DNA from: Glandiceps talaboti
Taxonomy: Eukaryota > Hemichordata > Enteropneusta > Spengelidae
Assembly (NCBI RefSeq): GCF_964340395.1
Contig: NC_135558.1
Coordinates: 8,214,001 to 8,278,000 of the forward strand
Reading direction: 5' to 3'
DNA: 64,000 bases
Part shown: positions 1 to 14,765 of the stretch, one piece after another
Layout: every line of letters starts with the position of its first letter
How positions within the stretch are numbered: the first letter of the stretch is position 1
Made by a program: the position numbers and the translations under genes
The notes under the pieces: model-generated
What the model saw: only the letters and a program-made list of their open reading frames with translations
Database searches by the model: none
What the model was told of the DNA's origin: nothing

Positions 1-3000
1 ATATTAGGTCAAAAGTCGTATTCGCATTCAAAGAGGGCACGGGGGGAGGGGGGCTCAAAACCGTGGTGCATATGTATACATCCTTACTATGTGAGTAACT
101 CCCTTTCCGGAGGGGGGGGGTAGGACTAATAATTAAAAGCAAATAAGAAAGATTTCCTCAATACCATTAAGGTTTGATTTGTCAACGGACAGCTTTTTAC
201 GACAAACAAGGAAATCGATCAGCTATTGGGGCTTTAGTTAATTTTAGATTGTTATATTGTCAGTTTTTCGTTGTTTTTCATTTTTTTATCACTTGGGTGG
301 TCTGAGCAATACCTGAAATATGATCAACGAATGCAGTTTTAGCTCATTTAGCCATGCTAAGTGACGTATTGCGCAGAAAGATTCCCTGCTACCCATGCAA
401 ATTCATTTACAACCATTGCAATGTTCACACTTCCCTATCTGGACAGCGGTTTACCAGTGTTGGAAGTGGCAAGTGTTTGAATTATGCGTTGATGGTGCAA
501 TAACTCTATGAAAACAGAATCAGTGCTGATGATAAATACTGTAAAATTGTGTCAAACTTGGCGCCACTGATTTCGCTTGGCTCTGTCAAAGACGGAGTCG
601 CGGTAATGGTTGTTGAGGGACAGATACTGAGAAGCAAAAAGCCCGAGGAATTTATAATAAGAATTGCAACGTTTGTATTAGTTACCTTTATCACTTGTTT
701 GTAAAATATGTTTCCATCCAGGGATTTCATTGTTTGTTCTTTGAACATTAAATCTGTTCATGAATATCCAATACAAACAAAGAATATAGGTGAATTTTCA
801 CATGTTAAATAAACAAGTTTGCTACGTATTTTACTCACACAGTGACGCAGTTTATGACGAACCCAACCAAGGTCAGATTCACAGACAACTTTGTGTCTTG
901 AGAACTCGTGAAATAATGAAAGTCTTGTTATGTTTTGGCGCGAAAAAAAGGGATGAGGGATCATTTGAGAGGTGAAATAATTGTTTGATACGTGACCTCG
1001 TGTGACCCCAAAACACGGGACTATGAGAATGGCGCCACACCAAGGCCAAAAGGTCCCACTTATCATTTGTGATTTTGACGTGGCGTGAACGTTCTACAAA
1101 CATATACCACAGATCTGTGTAAGAAAGTAATCATGTTCACAATGAAAAGTCACGAGAAAGCAAAATATGGGCCCTGGGCATTGGAAAGAAATTGATTCGG
1201 TGCAAGGGTGTGATTAGAACATAATTGTCTAGGCCTATCTTGGGTTAAAAAAGCAAAATGGACACTGTCAACGATAACCTACTCAGAATACAATTTTTGA
1301 GATAGAAATCTCCAAGGAGCGACAGTTCTCGATTTTCAAAATCACAAACCTATCTTTCTACTACGGAAGTAAATAACACATATCTTTTTCAACATTGTGG
1401 TCAAATAGTCAATTTGGTGCGTGGATCACTTAAAATGAAGCATTTTCTATTACTGCATACAATGTGAAAACATTACAGCATTGAGTGCTATCCGGGAGCG
1501 CTACATACCAACCTACCGTGTTTATAGCTCTGCCTGTTGCTGGACGACGAAAGATCGAATGGAAAACGACTCCCGTCTGTGTAATACATGTCCATTACGG
1601 TGCTAGTAAATACTTATCGGTCTACTAATAGTCCATACGGTGAGTGAGTGAAACTACACGACTAGCAGCTCCCGTTAGCAGCTCTACACAGCAGAGCACG
1701 ATGATGGTAGACAATCACGTCACTGGCGGATATCGAACATAATGCACGGATGTAGCAGCAGAGGATGATCAGCGTGATGACACTCTCCGCGTCACTCCCC
1801 CAACTACTGCGTTGTGTCAATTGACGTGGTGACACGTCTTATGACCACGTTATTACCATAATCTTGTAAATATATTCTCAAATGTCAGTGTAAGTTGGCA
1901 GTGGTACATGGTTTGTGTTACATCTCTGACGTACACATCAAATCGACATATCACCAATTCAAGTGAAAGACGGGATTCAATAGATTAGGCCTAACAAATT
2001 TGTTTGGTTCCGGTTACCCGACCCACTTAGTTTTTCACGCCAACCCTAAACTTTTTTTTACGTATTTGAGGAAAGAATTATAAAATTGTGAAGCCTCGCA
2101 AGAAATATTAATTGGATGTGGAAACTGACATCATTTCCAATCTGTAATGGCTGTACATCTGATGGGAAGAAACCAATAACACAGAGACTATATGGAAAAC
2201 AACAGAAAACGTAACAACCTGGAGTAGACATTTAAAATATTTAAAAGATAAAATAAAAATCTCCCTACTCCACCTACTCTAAAATTGAGCGTAATCGGAA
2301 ACACATATTTTTTTATTTAATAAAAATAATAGGCCTCATATTTTGTACTGCAATGTTTGTCTGACATCACGGTTTGTACCCATCGCTATTCGATCACAGA
2401 CACATGTAACCATGGAGACAAGGTTTCGGCCAACAGACCCTATTCAAGCACTATAAATTAGTTTTGGGCGAAATGTTTCCTCTCAAAAATATACATTTTA
2501 CAAATAACCATACAGATAATGCATATATATCTTTATATGTTGTCAAAGACGCACATGGTGGTTCTTTAAAAAAAAATTGGTTTTACAGAACATGAGAAAG
2601 GCATGCATATAGTGACATTTCACATGTAATTTACACAAGTTGCAATTGACCACGTAATAAATTATATAATAATTGACATAACTAAGACTTCAATTTTCCT
2701 CATATATGCAAAATGTTACTAAATGAGATTAAAATTACCATGATCATTTTTGTATGGCATATATCATAGCTGTTGGAGGGCTCCCAACGGCTATGATAAT
2801 AGCGACATTAGATGACGAAATACTATGAGTTGCATAATTCTCCGCTGCATACTAGGTTTCAAGTTTGATTCTAACACTGAGAGCATTTGGTAATAAAAAA
2901 TGAAAAACGTACGATATGTACCACGCATAAAAAAAAGAGATGCTTTTTCTTATAAATTGTATGTACATGTGTAGCAAATCTTGTCTGCGGCCTCGTCTAC

Positions 3001-6000
3001 AGACTTTGTTGAAACCTACAATTCACTGTCTATATTTAATCGAAAAGAACGTAAAAGTTCATATTATTTTGGTGTATTCCCGTTCTGTAGGGCTCTAACG
3101 TTGCCATGGTTACCTAAGAGATAAATAACATTTGTTTGGTGACATTTAGGACAAATTTTCCTATCGATCCACTGACACATAATTTGCTATCGTTTATCCT
3201 GTCGCCAAATAAGGCTAAATCGTGCGAGGATTTTGCTTTCGCTTTCCCCACCACGATAGCCTGTTTACGGCGCCAGCGTTCGGTTGAATTTCTCATACCA
3301 CAGGGATACCGCTAGCGGCGAAAACAGGCTACTGCCAAGGGGGAAACTATTACAAAATCCTACCACGACTGGACTCTTGGCTATTAGAGTAAGGCTATTT
3401 TTGCTCTCTCACAGATGGATGTAACAATCGTAGGCGTATCCATCCACTAACATGCTTTTAACTTTGCAATAAATGGATATTTTATCTATGATAACACTAA
3501 AAAATCCAAGTTAATGAAAATACCGAGATAAGTGTATCGTTTAGAAAATAAATAAGAATAAATATTTTCAGACAGTTAGACAATTTCGAGGACGAATAGA
3601 AGGGTAAATCAGGTTGTACTAATGATACATAACTGTCACAGTGGAGGTATGGAGGGGGATCGACTGAACCTTCAACTTGAAACACAAACATTCACACCTG
3701 ACACACCCATCCTGAACTGGTACCAAGTTCTGTGATTTGAAATGTGAAAATCAACATTTATAAATTGTAATATTCTAAAATAGGCGATGACAAACTCCAT
3801 TACGGAACTCCACGGCAAGTGTTATAAAAGCGACGAAAATAAATCACAATACCCCTCCCCCCAAAAAAAACAAAAACAAAAAAACAAAAAAACAAACAAA
3901 ACCAAACAAACAAAAAAACCCCCAAAAAAACCAAAACAAACAAGGTGCCATTTGTAAGCCCTAAGTCACATTTGGACTGTTCTTTTGCCATCATACAACT
4001 TTGGGAAAAAAAGTACGCCTTCGCTCAAACGTAGTATTAAAAAACGCCTAAAAAGAAGACGCCTTTAGGACAGCTGTAAATTCCTTGCCGATGTGATGAC
4101 ATGTTTACACAATCTATACACTATGTTTATGTCTCAAGTCTATATTCCTATAGAAGATAGCGTGTCGAAAAATACGATTATGTATAAACAGCGCCCTCAC
4201 ATGGCAATCTGTAAACGCGTCTACGCGATTCTTGTTGTATGTAAAACCATAGACATTACTGTCTGTAAAACTAGATCACTGTCTATAGTAAAACTACACT
4301 CAGTCCCATGAATTTAACATAACGCCACTGTAATAAGCTGCAGATATATAAAAATTGTTAACTATAGAGAAGTCTTTGCACAACAGCTAAAAAAATGTGT
4401 GTCAAAACAAATCATATCAATTGAACTAAATAGGCAATCTGAAAACTAACACAACACAGTACCGACCACATAATGACTAATATTACATTTTCATGATTCC
4501 ATCTGTCAATTATCTGCAAATAAGATTTTTTGTTTGGTTTTATGAATTTGTACGATAGATAGATGAAAGTAGTAACATCCTTCTGGTAGAAAAAGAACAT
4601 TATGAACGCATATTGGAAAGGTCCATACATCAAAACACGAAAAAGTGTTGCATGGCAGGATCTCGGTTTCTTTTGGCAATAAATCAATTCCCAAAATAAT
4701 CCGATTTCGCACTTTATCCGGGTACAAAAGCTAAAACTGTTTCCAACAACAGAACATGCTGGAGGTTGGTCAACGATAGTTATTTATTTCTACCACCGTA
4801 TGTTTTTAATATTTTCCGACAACTATATCCCACACATACATTGTTACTTGATGTCATTATAACATGCAATTGCAACGATATTTTATTTAAGAATTGCTAA
4901 CCTCAACAACTTCACTTGTTTGGAAGGTTTCGGCACCAGATTTTTTTCAATATTACACGTTACCGTTTACCATGTTGTAAACAGCGTAAGCGCAGGCGCA
5001 GAACCTATTTCATATTTACGAAAAATTAGTTTTCATTCTCCTTAATGAAATAGGAGAGCTATGGCAAAATAGGGAATGTTAGTGTAGAAGACTTTTTAAA
5101 AATGTCTAGATCGAAAACTTGTATGTAGGTTAAGGCTTAATACTGTTAATCTCTGGTTTACATAAAATTGGACACCTTAAAAATTGTGACATTTTCAAAA
5201 TTTTCACGATCTTATTTGAAAAAAAAATCAAATATATATTGTTTGAAATCATCTACATAAATTAGAGGCAAAAATACATATAATTTGGTGAACGTTTTCT
5301 TTATGTTTTCAAAATGAAAGACATCGAAGGAGTAAAAACAAAACAAACAATCAAACAAACCTTTTTCAAATGGCAAACACCTACGCAAACACCTACCTAA
5401 AATTCGGAGAGGTTTGAAGAACTTTGATTTTCATGGAAATTGTCCGCGAGGCGTATTCTACTTGAAGCAATCTCATCTCTATCACGCTTGTGGAAAAATG
5501 ACTGGAACCCGAAAGGGCGCCCTCTTCGGCCACGGTTTCTTTTGCTGTTTAATAGTTGACGCCTTTTTGTGATGTTTGTTTGTGCCCCGGGTTTGTGCCT
5601 GTTGTATCACCCTTTTTTCCCTTCCCTTCCCTTCCCCCGTCGGTGTGGAGTGTGTTCTATTGAATAAAAGCGAATATAATAGATAGTTTCCACATTTTAT
5701 TTATACTTCGTTGTTGGCGATCCCCTGGGTGGCGATTAACATCAGCACGGACTCCCCTACCAAAACCGTCAATGTAGGAAAATGTGTGGAGCGCCTACAA
5801 CGATAGTATTTCACATCACACCGATATCTATACATAAGGCAACCACGAATAATATTCTATATCCTTTGCGTTGTCTCGCTGTGTACCAAAATGATGATGT
5901 TTATACATAAATATTGTTGTTATGGATTTTTTCTCTCCCTCTCTCTCTTTTTCATGAGTGGATAATCCCAAAATCGATGCGAAGTCGTTGCTGCTGTCCT

Positions 6001-6114
6001 GTATATGCATGCGATATTTTAATCTCTGTAGTAGCATTTTGGGGTAGTTTATTAAATCAAAGAAAACAGATTTCCATAGTTGGATGTTTCAGTAATCATT
6101 TTATGCATACATGC
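1..6114. other. Non-coding flank with one transposon copy
   Basis: No gene is supported here. The stretch holds the first copy of an interspersed inverted-repeat element (1996-2310), an A/C-rich low-complexity patch (3855-3940), and an AATAAA near 5663 that could mark a transcript end but has no associated reading frame. A GC-richer patch at 1500-1850 has a donor-like CGGTGAGTGAG near 1639, with no supportable exon. Confidence 0.5.
1996..2310 (+). mobile_element. Non-autonomous inverted-repeat element, copy 1
   Basis: This copy is about 315 bp and matches 38672-39031 along its length. Both begin with GTTTGGTTCCGGTTACCC and end near GAGCGTAATCGGAA. The two ends are inverted repeats of each other (GGTTCCGRTTACSC). 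Shared internal words include CTGTACATCTGATG and CAATCTGTARTGGCTG. There is no coding capacity, so it looks like a MITE-type DNA transposon derivative. Confidence 0.65.
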
Positions 6115-6330
<216 letters not shown>

Positions 6331-7297
6331 ATTTTAGTCCGAGTGTTTGTTTTTCTGTATAGTGTGCATATTCGAACGGTTGACCATCGACCTGACCATT
6401 CCATTTTATTGTTACTGTAGTGATAGACTGACAGCTCACTGAGTGACCAACAACTTCTGTTGGAAAGATATAGTGTGGCGTAAAATGATATCACGCACAG
6501 CTTACATATTATAACCCTGTGTTCTTTCTTTGTATGTATGCTTGAACGTCTTTCTACACCGAAGACGTCATTCACCCTACTCTCCATATTCAAAACCAAC
6601 CATTCTGAAATTGCGCATATGTGAGATCGCCCTCTATTGACGGATATAGCACATATGACTCTCGAGCTCAGGGTCGGTCAAACCACTGCTCTCGATCTGT
6701 ATTCGCATATTATATACCGGAGGGGTGGGGACAACTCTGTGTAAAATGATACGGGGCGGGGGGCTCTTCTAAAACCTGAAAACCAAGCCTGTTGTTATAT
6801 CACCAAAAAGAAAAAAAGAAAAAGGAGACCCTTTCTCATACACAATATGTACTATGGATTGCTTTGAAGTGAACCATTTGTTAGTCTAGCAGCTAGACTA
6901 ACCATTTGTATGATAAGGACCCATTGTGATATAATACTAGTACTGTTTTCTCAATAAAATGTAGTATTGATTAAAACAAGTGTCGCCACAGGTCACTGAA
7001 AAAATATGTCATTGTCAACATAACCAGACACTGATATGGTTACAATCAACATAAGTAAATTTGTGTTCATGAATATTATACCCTTTTATTTCCTATACCT
7101 CAAGCACACACAGACACAACCCTTAAGCCTTATGTTACGATTCTTGGGTACAATATTCCTACTACGTCGTCTTGAGTATATTATCCTTGGATTATGCGGC
7201 TGTCCGAAGTTCGTCAATAAGGAATGTCATTCACATCAAAACGTTAACATCAAAGTGAAAGGACTAAATAGTCGGCTACGATCAACAGGTGGTTGTG

Positions 7298-7578
<281 letters not shown>

Positions 7579-10312
7579 TCTCAGAATACAAGTGTGATAA
7601 CATACGAGTACTACATGGTACCTTTTGATAAAGTCAATGTATTTGTGTAAACCAATGATACAATATAATTATCATGTGCCAATAATTCAAATCGTAATTA
7701 CTGTTTTGGTGTAAACGGTATCCTATAGTACGATGAACTCTGGATACAAAAGTTAATCTATAAGCAAGTTCGATTTTGGCCACCGTTTGTAATATCACAC
7801 AGAACGTCTCTGTTCTAGGAACATTTATTTAAATGGTGAATCAATCAAGTAGTACTATCCACCATTTTTGCATTTGTGGTACTTTTTTTATATTTGGAGT
7901 AGAAGTCTGATATAGAATTCCCACATTACGTTCATTTTTTGTTAGGTCGCAGATGTCATTCACATAGTGAAATCCCACACCAGATCACATTATATAGACT
8001 AGACAATTAAACATACATATCGTTAAGTTGAAATGACCCTCAAGGACGGGTATCCACTTTAAAAAAGATTCTCAGCAGTTTCTTCGTTTTGGAACTTTGC
8101 CATGCGAAAGACGAGCAACGAAATTTACGGATATCTGAAAATATAGGAAAATACACAAGTCTTCAAATGATGGCTTATTTTTAATATTTAAAAGTTTAAC
8201 CTTTGACCTGGTTGACGGTGTAATATAATATTACATCGTGGTATTCTTTGAAATTGGAATAAATTAAATTTCATGGCGTTTTGGCTTAAGATTATACTTT
8301 TTAATATTAATTTCAATACATTTTTTCATTGTTCAGAAACTTGGTATTACCATTTTCATTTTTGGAGATCTTGTGATACGAAATTATGAATTTTTCCTTC
8401 TTATAATTTGGGCTCAGTCCGTCTGTCAGTTATTATCTGTATCTCGACATTATGACAACCTAATAACCCGCAATGTAATTTGTCTATACCGATCCAAACA
8501 TCTCAAGTTTATCTAGATATAAAGTTTTTGCTGAATAAATTTAATTGAGATCGACATTTTAGCTTCAAAGTAAGTAACCATATTGAAATACGCTTGTTAT
8601 CACCTGTATCTCTGCCCATGGTCCATGTCATAAACAGAATAAGAGTACATAATGTTGGCTATGCAATGTACATCTACATTGGGAAGCAATATTTCAAGCC
8701 AAGTTAGAGTTAGTTGAAATGTGAGAACACTAATTTTAAAAGATCTATGGACCCAAGACCACAATGGGTTTAACATCAGACCACTCATTATTTTAGTGGG
8801 TCAGGTTTAACTCAGTGAACCTACCATGACATACACAGCATCATTGTTGGAAATTAATGAAACACATTCTCGCAAAATAAGGTCAATATTACCTCTACTA
8901 GGACAACGAAAACTTAAAGAAGGCTCCAGGAGACATGTGTTGTATCGTTGCCGCAAAAAGGACAGTACAGTGGTTTTGCGACGATATCGATAGAGGGAAT
9001 GAAAGATACTGTAACATTAGGTGTTTTAGGCAACAGCAAAGACATAGAAACTATATTGGACACATTTTTTTGAAGTTTGAAGTTAATATCATATAAAGAT
9101 GTACAAAATAGAGTCACGTGTTCATAGCATGCAAAGAGACTCAAATGTATATCAGTGAGTAATTTATCCAAAATTGTGAAAAAATACGGAACTAACACCT
9201 TTCCACAAAAGTCAAGAAAATGTTCAACGCTGTCCCAAGAAACAAATTAACACGGTTTTTGCTTTATTTGCACAATAATTCTAAATTTTATCGGTTAAAA
9301 TAAACCATCGAGCGAAAGGGCTTTCTGATACTTTAACCGTACAGGTCTTGGAAACGACCCCGTTTGACCTCGCTTACCTCAAGGGCTTATCGTATACAAG
9401 TCGGCAAAGCGTAACAGTCTCTGGTTATGAGTAAAAAAAATGATCGTCTGGTGTTTCATAAATGTCGTAAAAATATCTAGGCTTCAAGATACAGTTTTGG
9501 TCACTCAGCTGTAGAATGGTGTCTCGGGCATGACGGAGCTTGTACGGGTGGAGACCGCAAGGGGCCATGGGAAAGTATTTAGAGTGATGGATTCAGATAT
9601 TAAGAGTGATTCGTGTTAAAACAAGACTGGAATCTAGCTCATTGATTTTTCAATGAAATCACGACAAGTTAAACGAGCATCTCATTTATTAGTTGGTGTA
9701 TTGCATGCCAATAATTCAAAATCGTGTCAATTTCAAATGCATTCATTTAATTTAAAAAAAAAAACTTCAAATGTTCCACGCCCTGTTTTTTGGGGGACGA
9801 CTGTAATATTAGATGCGTATTCGAGAAACGATGGGCACTAATGCCTCGTATCAATGTCTGCAAACTTAGTTCCTCAAAGTGCAGGGCAACAAACAGGTGA
9901 GAAACTTCTAGATGGACACCGCGTGGTTGACGAGCTGGCCGTTTATTACATTATTGAGATGCGGAGAACAATAACGGTTTACAAACCCCGCCCCATCCGA
10001 TGATCAAAATACAGCGACTTTTGTTTCATTTCAATTCCAACAATACGTTAAACAAACAAACTGTCACTTTTGAAAAGGCTTTAACTACCTGCGAATAATT
10101 GTATAATATTCGCGCGTTTATGACCCCAAGCATACTGCAACACTAGGGGTGTGTCGCTATGAAGCCCCTATATGCTGATTTATGCTCTAATTCTTTACTA
10201 CCCCACCCAAATGTGAAAGGATACTATGTACACAATAGAAATTTACGTATGATTTGCAAACTCTCCTTCAGCGAATGGCTTTGTTGCGTTGCGTCACAAT
10301 ACATCAGAGAAG
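7579..10312. other. No gene seen
   Basis: AT-rich unique sequence lacks recognisable exons, RNA genes or strong repeats. One TTTGACCT word occurs near 8203. Confidence 0.4.
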
Positions 10313-10519
10313 GTATATTAAGTCGATTAGTGTACTAGTGAAGGTACAAGTGTGAATGCGTTGTCAACTGATAGTACACACACACTAGACGATCAGTGAG
10401 GGTCGGTGATTGGGGTCGAATTCTCCGGCTCACAGCTTTGCTCAACTCTGTACTTCACCTACCAGTGTCCCATCACCGGGTGGACAGAGACAACCGATGC
10501 TTCTACCACGTTGAAGAAG
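10313..10519 (+). other. Possible orphan promoter and non-coding first exon
   Basis: A TATA-like TATATTAA at about 10313 is followed by about 180 bp of GC-richer sequence that ends in a strong splice donor (GAAG followed by GTGAGT at 10520). The longest ATG frames inside are very short, so if it is an exon it is 5' untranslated. I found no convincing coding exon downstream within the next 15 kb, so the gene it would belong to is unknown and it may be a chance match. Confidence 0.2.
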
Positions 10520-13340
10520 GTGAGTAATTGAACGGTCGGCGAACTTTTCAGAATCTCTGGTAGACTAACTATTCCGCGAAACGGCTAGGTCATCACCGGC
10601 TATGCTTCAGTGGACTTGGGTCACTCAAATACTAACCATGCTCAAGCAATTTGCCATGAAGCGAACAGTTGGACTGCAGCATTAAAATGTTAGCCAGTCT
10701 ACTTTCAGTTGATTCTTGATATAAAATTGTTGCATATATATATAAAACTGAGTACAGTATTCGGACATTTGCACATTGGAGAATTAAAACTATTCTTTCG
10801 GATTCATTTGGGTTCCTAATTTAAAGCGACATCATAATTACATTCTTAGAGAGCGAGATTCTGGATCATGCGGGTCGACGTGAACGAATCTGAAACACAG
10901 CCACACTGCCATGGTTTGTTAAATCATGTGATCAAAAATTCGTCTATCTCACTATTTTTCCTTGCAAATACACATCAGCGGTTGTGATCGGGACACAGTT
11001 ATGTCTGTGGAATTTTATAACTTACATATGGAATACCATGAGTTTCCATTCAGTAGTCCCATTCATGGGAAAGTTCCGAAATGTTAAATCTTTCCATTGT
11101 TATTCATCTCGGGGAAAGAAAGGGAACGATGCTGTAACGTTAAACTGCAGGTCACACGAGACAATGTTATTATTCGAGTCGAATACATTACCATTTTGAT
11201 CAGTTCCTTTCTCACCGTTGGTCACTTACACAAAAAGTGTCACTATTTCTTTTTAAATTTTTCTGTCGTCTACCCAATCAAGTATATAAGATCATACAAC
11301 TGTTACATGACATGGATATTAGATACATATGGAAAGACTGAAATTGAGAAGTAGTCGATGCGTGCAAGTCGTATTGTAGCGACCGACGTGTCGGCAAATT
11401 GCCGCCCAAAAGATGGCTGTAAAATTAGGTGAGGTGGAGGCGATTAGACCAATTACATTCTGTCGATTGTTGTAAATTTTGTTCGACAATCAAGGATTAA
11501 CGGTAACTGGACACAAATCCTGAAATTATAGAGAAAACGAAATTATTTGCTTTCAAAAACAATATGAACGAATGGAGGTTTTCATAACAATATATTGAGC
11601 GCAAAATGTTTTTCATAGAACGACAACAGGTCATTGACACTTGAACTTGCATATCAAATCAAGTTACAGGTTAACATATACTACAACCAAACACACGTCT
11701 AAAATCCTGACCAATAAGATTAACGAAATTTCCGCCCTTCTGAGTAAGTATTTGACATTTCATAACTTAGAATTCGCAAATTAAAAATATACACAAAACC
11801 CAGTAACGGTGAAATCCGGATACACGGTTTGAAGGATACACTGCTTCAGAGTTTAGCGGCAAGCTCTAAACGTCCCATTTCGCAATGATAGTGACAACGT
11901 GTGCTTGGTTTCATTTCTACCTCAACTCAGACAAGAAACTCATGGATTCACGTCACGGATTTTAGAATTTCGTACGGTAACACATTTTCAAATGTCAATT
12001 AAGTTGCAATATCATTGGCCAAAACTGTAGTTAGAGCAGTGATAAGCTTAGTACCTGATTAGTTAGGTCAGATTCGAGTAGCGATTGTCTTGTATCCCAT
12101 TATGTGAAAAGTGACACGTTGTTGGACATGATGTCGTGATTACAAAATTAATCAACTGAAAAATGTAGGTTGTCGTGCAAACAATCTAACTTGGCACATT
12201 TCAATAATTCATCGTGAAGGGAAACCGTCACGAAAAAAAGTCATGTGTTAGTTGATCAGTGTTTTCATAATTTGGTAAAAGTCCCTCCATGGAATAACCT
12301 AGGAGCTGTATATTTCATTGCATTATAGGATTCGGCTACCCATGCTTAATCAGGTGTAGGGAATATAGCTCAACACATACGTCTATGTTCACAGATTCTG
12401 CCATTTTTTCGCGATGTGACCCCTCTCCCTCTCATTCAGTGATATTCGGTGTTACTTTCCTGGACATCAATGGAAATTGGACTATGTTTTTCCTCACTTA
12501 ATCCGGATTTCAATGATAAAAAGTGTCGTAGAAAGAGTACAATTAACGGTCACCAGTCTGGTTCGTCATCGAATTCGTAATGGTTTACATCTTTTCATGT
12601 TGAATCACGTCAGTAACATAACAAAACTCTTTAAAAGTTTGAACAGAGACAGTCAGATCAAAGAAAACCCGAGTCTTTAATACTAGAGTTTCCCTAGATG
12701 TAATAAAATCACACTCAAACTAGCCTCCTTTGTTTAAATCGAAATCTGTCCAGTTTCATAGCTTCTACCACAACGAGCTTGAACCCTGTATTGATTACCT
12801 ATTCTTTTCATCAATCAAGATGTTTTGTTCTTCTCATAGACTAGACATTTTACGATTCCTTTTGAAAGAGTTTTATTCCTTACCATAGTGCCAAATTTTG
12901 ATCACCATTTCCAGTGTTTAACATGGCACATAAAACATTACTGGTCGACCGATTACAAAACTTTGACGCATTTTTCTTGGATTTGGTTCAAATTTGTCTT
13001 GCCTACGGCCGTTAGAATTGTCATGTCCCACCTTTGTCTAGCAATGAATGACGATTTTAATTGACATCAGAGTCAAATACTTAGTAGTTGATGAAATAAA
13101 ATCAATTTCTACTATATTTGGTTAGCACTGTATCTAACTAAATTTTAGCAGTGATAATGTTTATAGATAACATTATATTCTCCATATTATTAAATTGAAG
13201 AAAGATTTTAGTTTGTCAGTTTGTCACAGACTTTGTTTTTCATTACTTCTATCTGTTGAATATCCTTTTGTCCATTTATATGCCTTCCTGCTTTTTATTT
13301 GTTTGATTGCAATAAAATATCTGTCTCTGTTCATGGGCGA
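10520..13340. other. No gene seen
   Basis: Unique AT-rich sequence follows the candidate donor at 10520. Short open frames here show no recognisable motif and no splice pattern. Confidence 0.4.
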
Positions 13341-13612
<272 letters not shown>

Positions 13613-14442
13613 CTCACTATTAACACTTGTCACTAACAATTTTAAGCTAGTTAAGCAATACTTAGAATCGTCATATTTGTGAGTAGATCTCACCATGAGT
13701 TTAGACATACAACATTACCTTATGAGAAAAAAACCTGACAAAATAAACAAAATATACCTGTAATTTTCATGTCCTAACAAGTTGAAAAGCTTGAATGTCT
13801 ACCTGTAATTCACATTATGTCAGCAATGCTGTCGCATAATTAACATTTTAGATATTTTTCTGTGACAGATTTATTACATCCTTGCGTTGGCGTCCACTTT
13901 GGATTCGCTGGGGAGACTTGAAACTTGGCTGACCCATCGGAATGTCATTTTATGGTGTCATCGTGCTCATAAAGTCACATCTAAGCATCACTGAGCATTG
14001 GTGCATATCAGAGTTACACAACAACCAAGCGATCGTAAAGTGGATGCATAAAGGACCTACTCTACTCTGGAGGTGGTCATTTCTCGGGGAGGGAGTAACC
14101 GCTGAGCATCGTCCGTACCAGACTAGTGTGCTGCTGCTGCTAGTGTTCAGATGTCTTGGTGGCAAGCTTTGATTGTCCAAACGCAATTCTTGTGTTCTAC
14201 GTAAGACGTACAAGAACTGAGTGTGGACATCACAAGTTGTCATCAGCGAACGACAATCACGTGAAAATGGCTTTATTTGACTTTTCAATACACTAACATT
14301 CATTTACACTATTTGTAATTCATGAGATGACAGCGTTTTTAAGTACTACCCGTGATGTGCTAATGTACACTTTCTCTTCATATTCGGATACTGCATATAT
14401 ATAGATTCTAACTACATATCACTCGAGATTTTCATAGCACTG

Positions 14443-14765
14443 CTGTAGTACCAGATTTTCACAACATTGTAGAAGATTTACAAAGCACTGTAGCTAGATA
14501 TTTTAACAGCACTGTAGATAGATATTTTAACAGCACTGTGGCTAGATATTTTAACAGCACTGTAGTCCGGGACTTTAAGAGCACAATAGTTCGATATATT
14601 AACAACACTGCAGTTTGAGATTTTAACGACACTGTAGTACGAAATTTTCCCACCCTATACAAGGTTTTAGCAGAACTGTAGTGCGAGATTTTCTGATCCC
14701 AATGCAAGATTTTAGCAGTATCGTAGTACGAGATTTTCACGATATTGCAAGGGACTTTCACCACT
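14443..14765. repeat. 24-bp minisatellite
   Basis: About a dozen degenerate units are present, of the type GTAGCTAGATATTTTAACAG plus CACT. The period is a multiple of three, so the minus strand has an open frame with an eight-residue TVLLKYLA repeat. I regard that frame as an artefact of the repeat. Confidence 0.85.

Noticed and set aside
13942-14303. Overlapping plus and minus frames in a GC-richer patch
   Set aside because: Both strands are open, neither resembles a known protein, and no matching splice sites were seen.
14459-14764. Minus-strand protein with eight-residue TVLLKYLA repeats
   Set aside because: The DNA period of 24 bp keeps the frame open. There is no start context, no homologous family known to me and no flanking gene structure.
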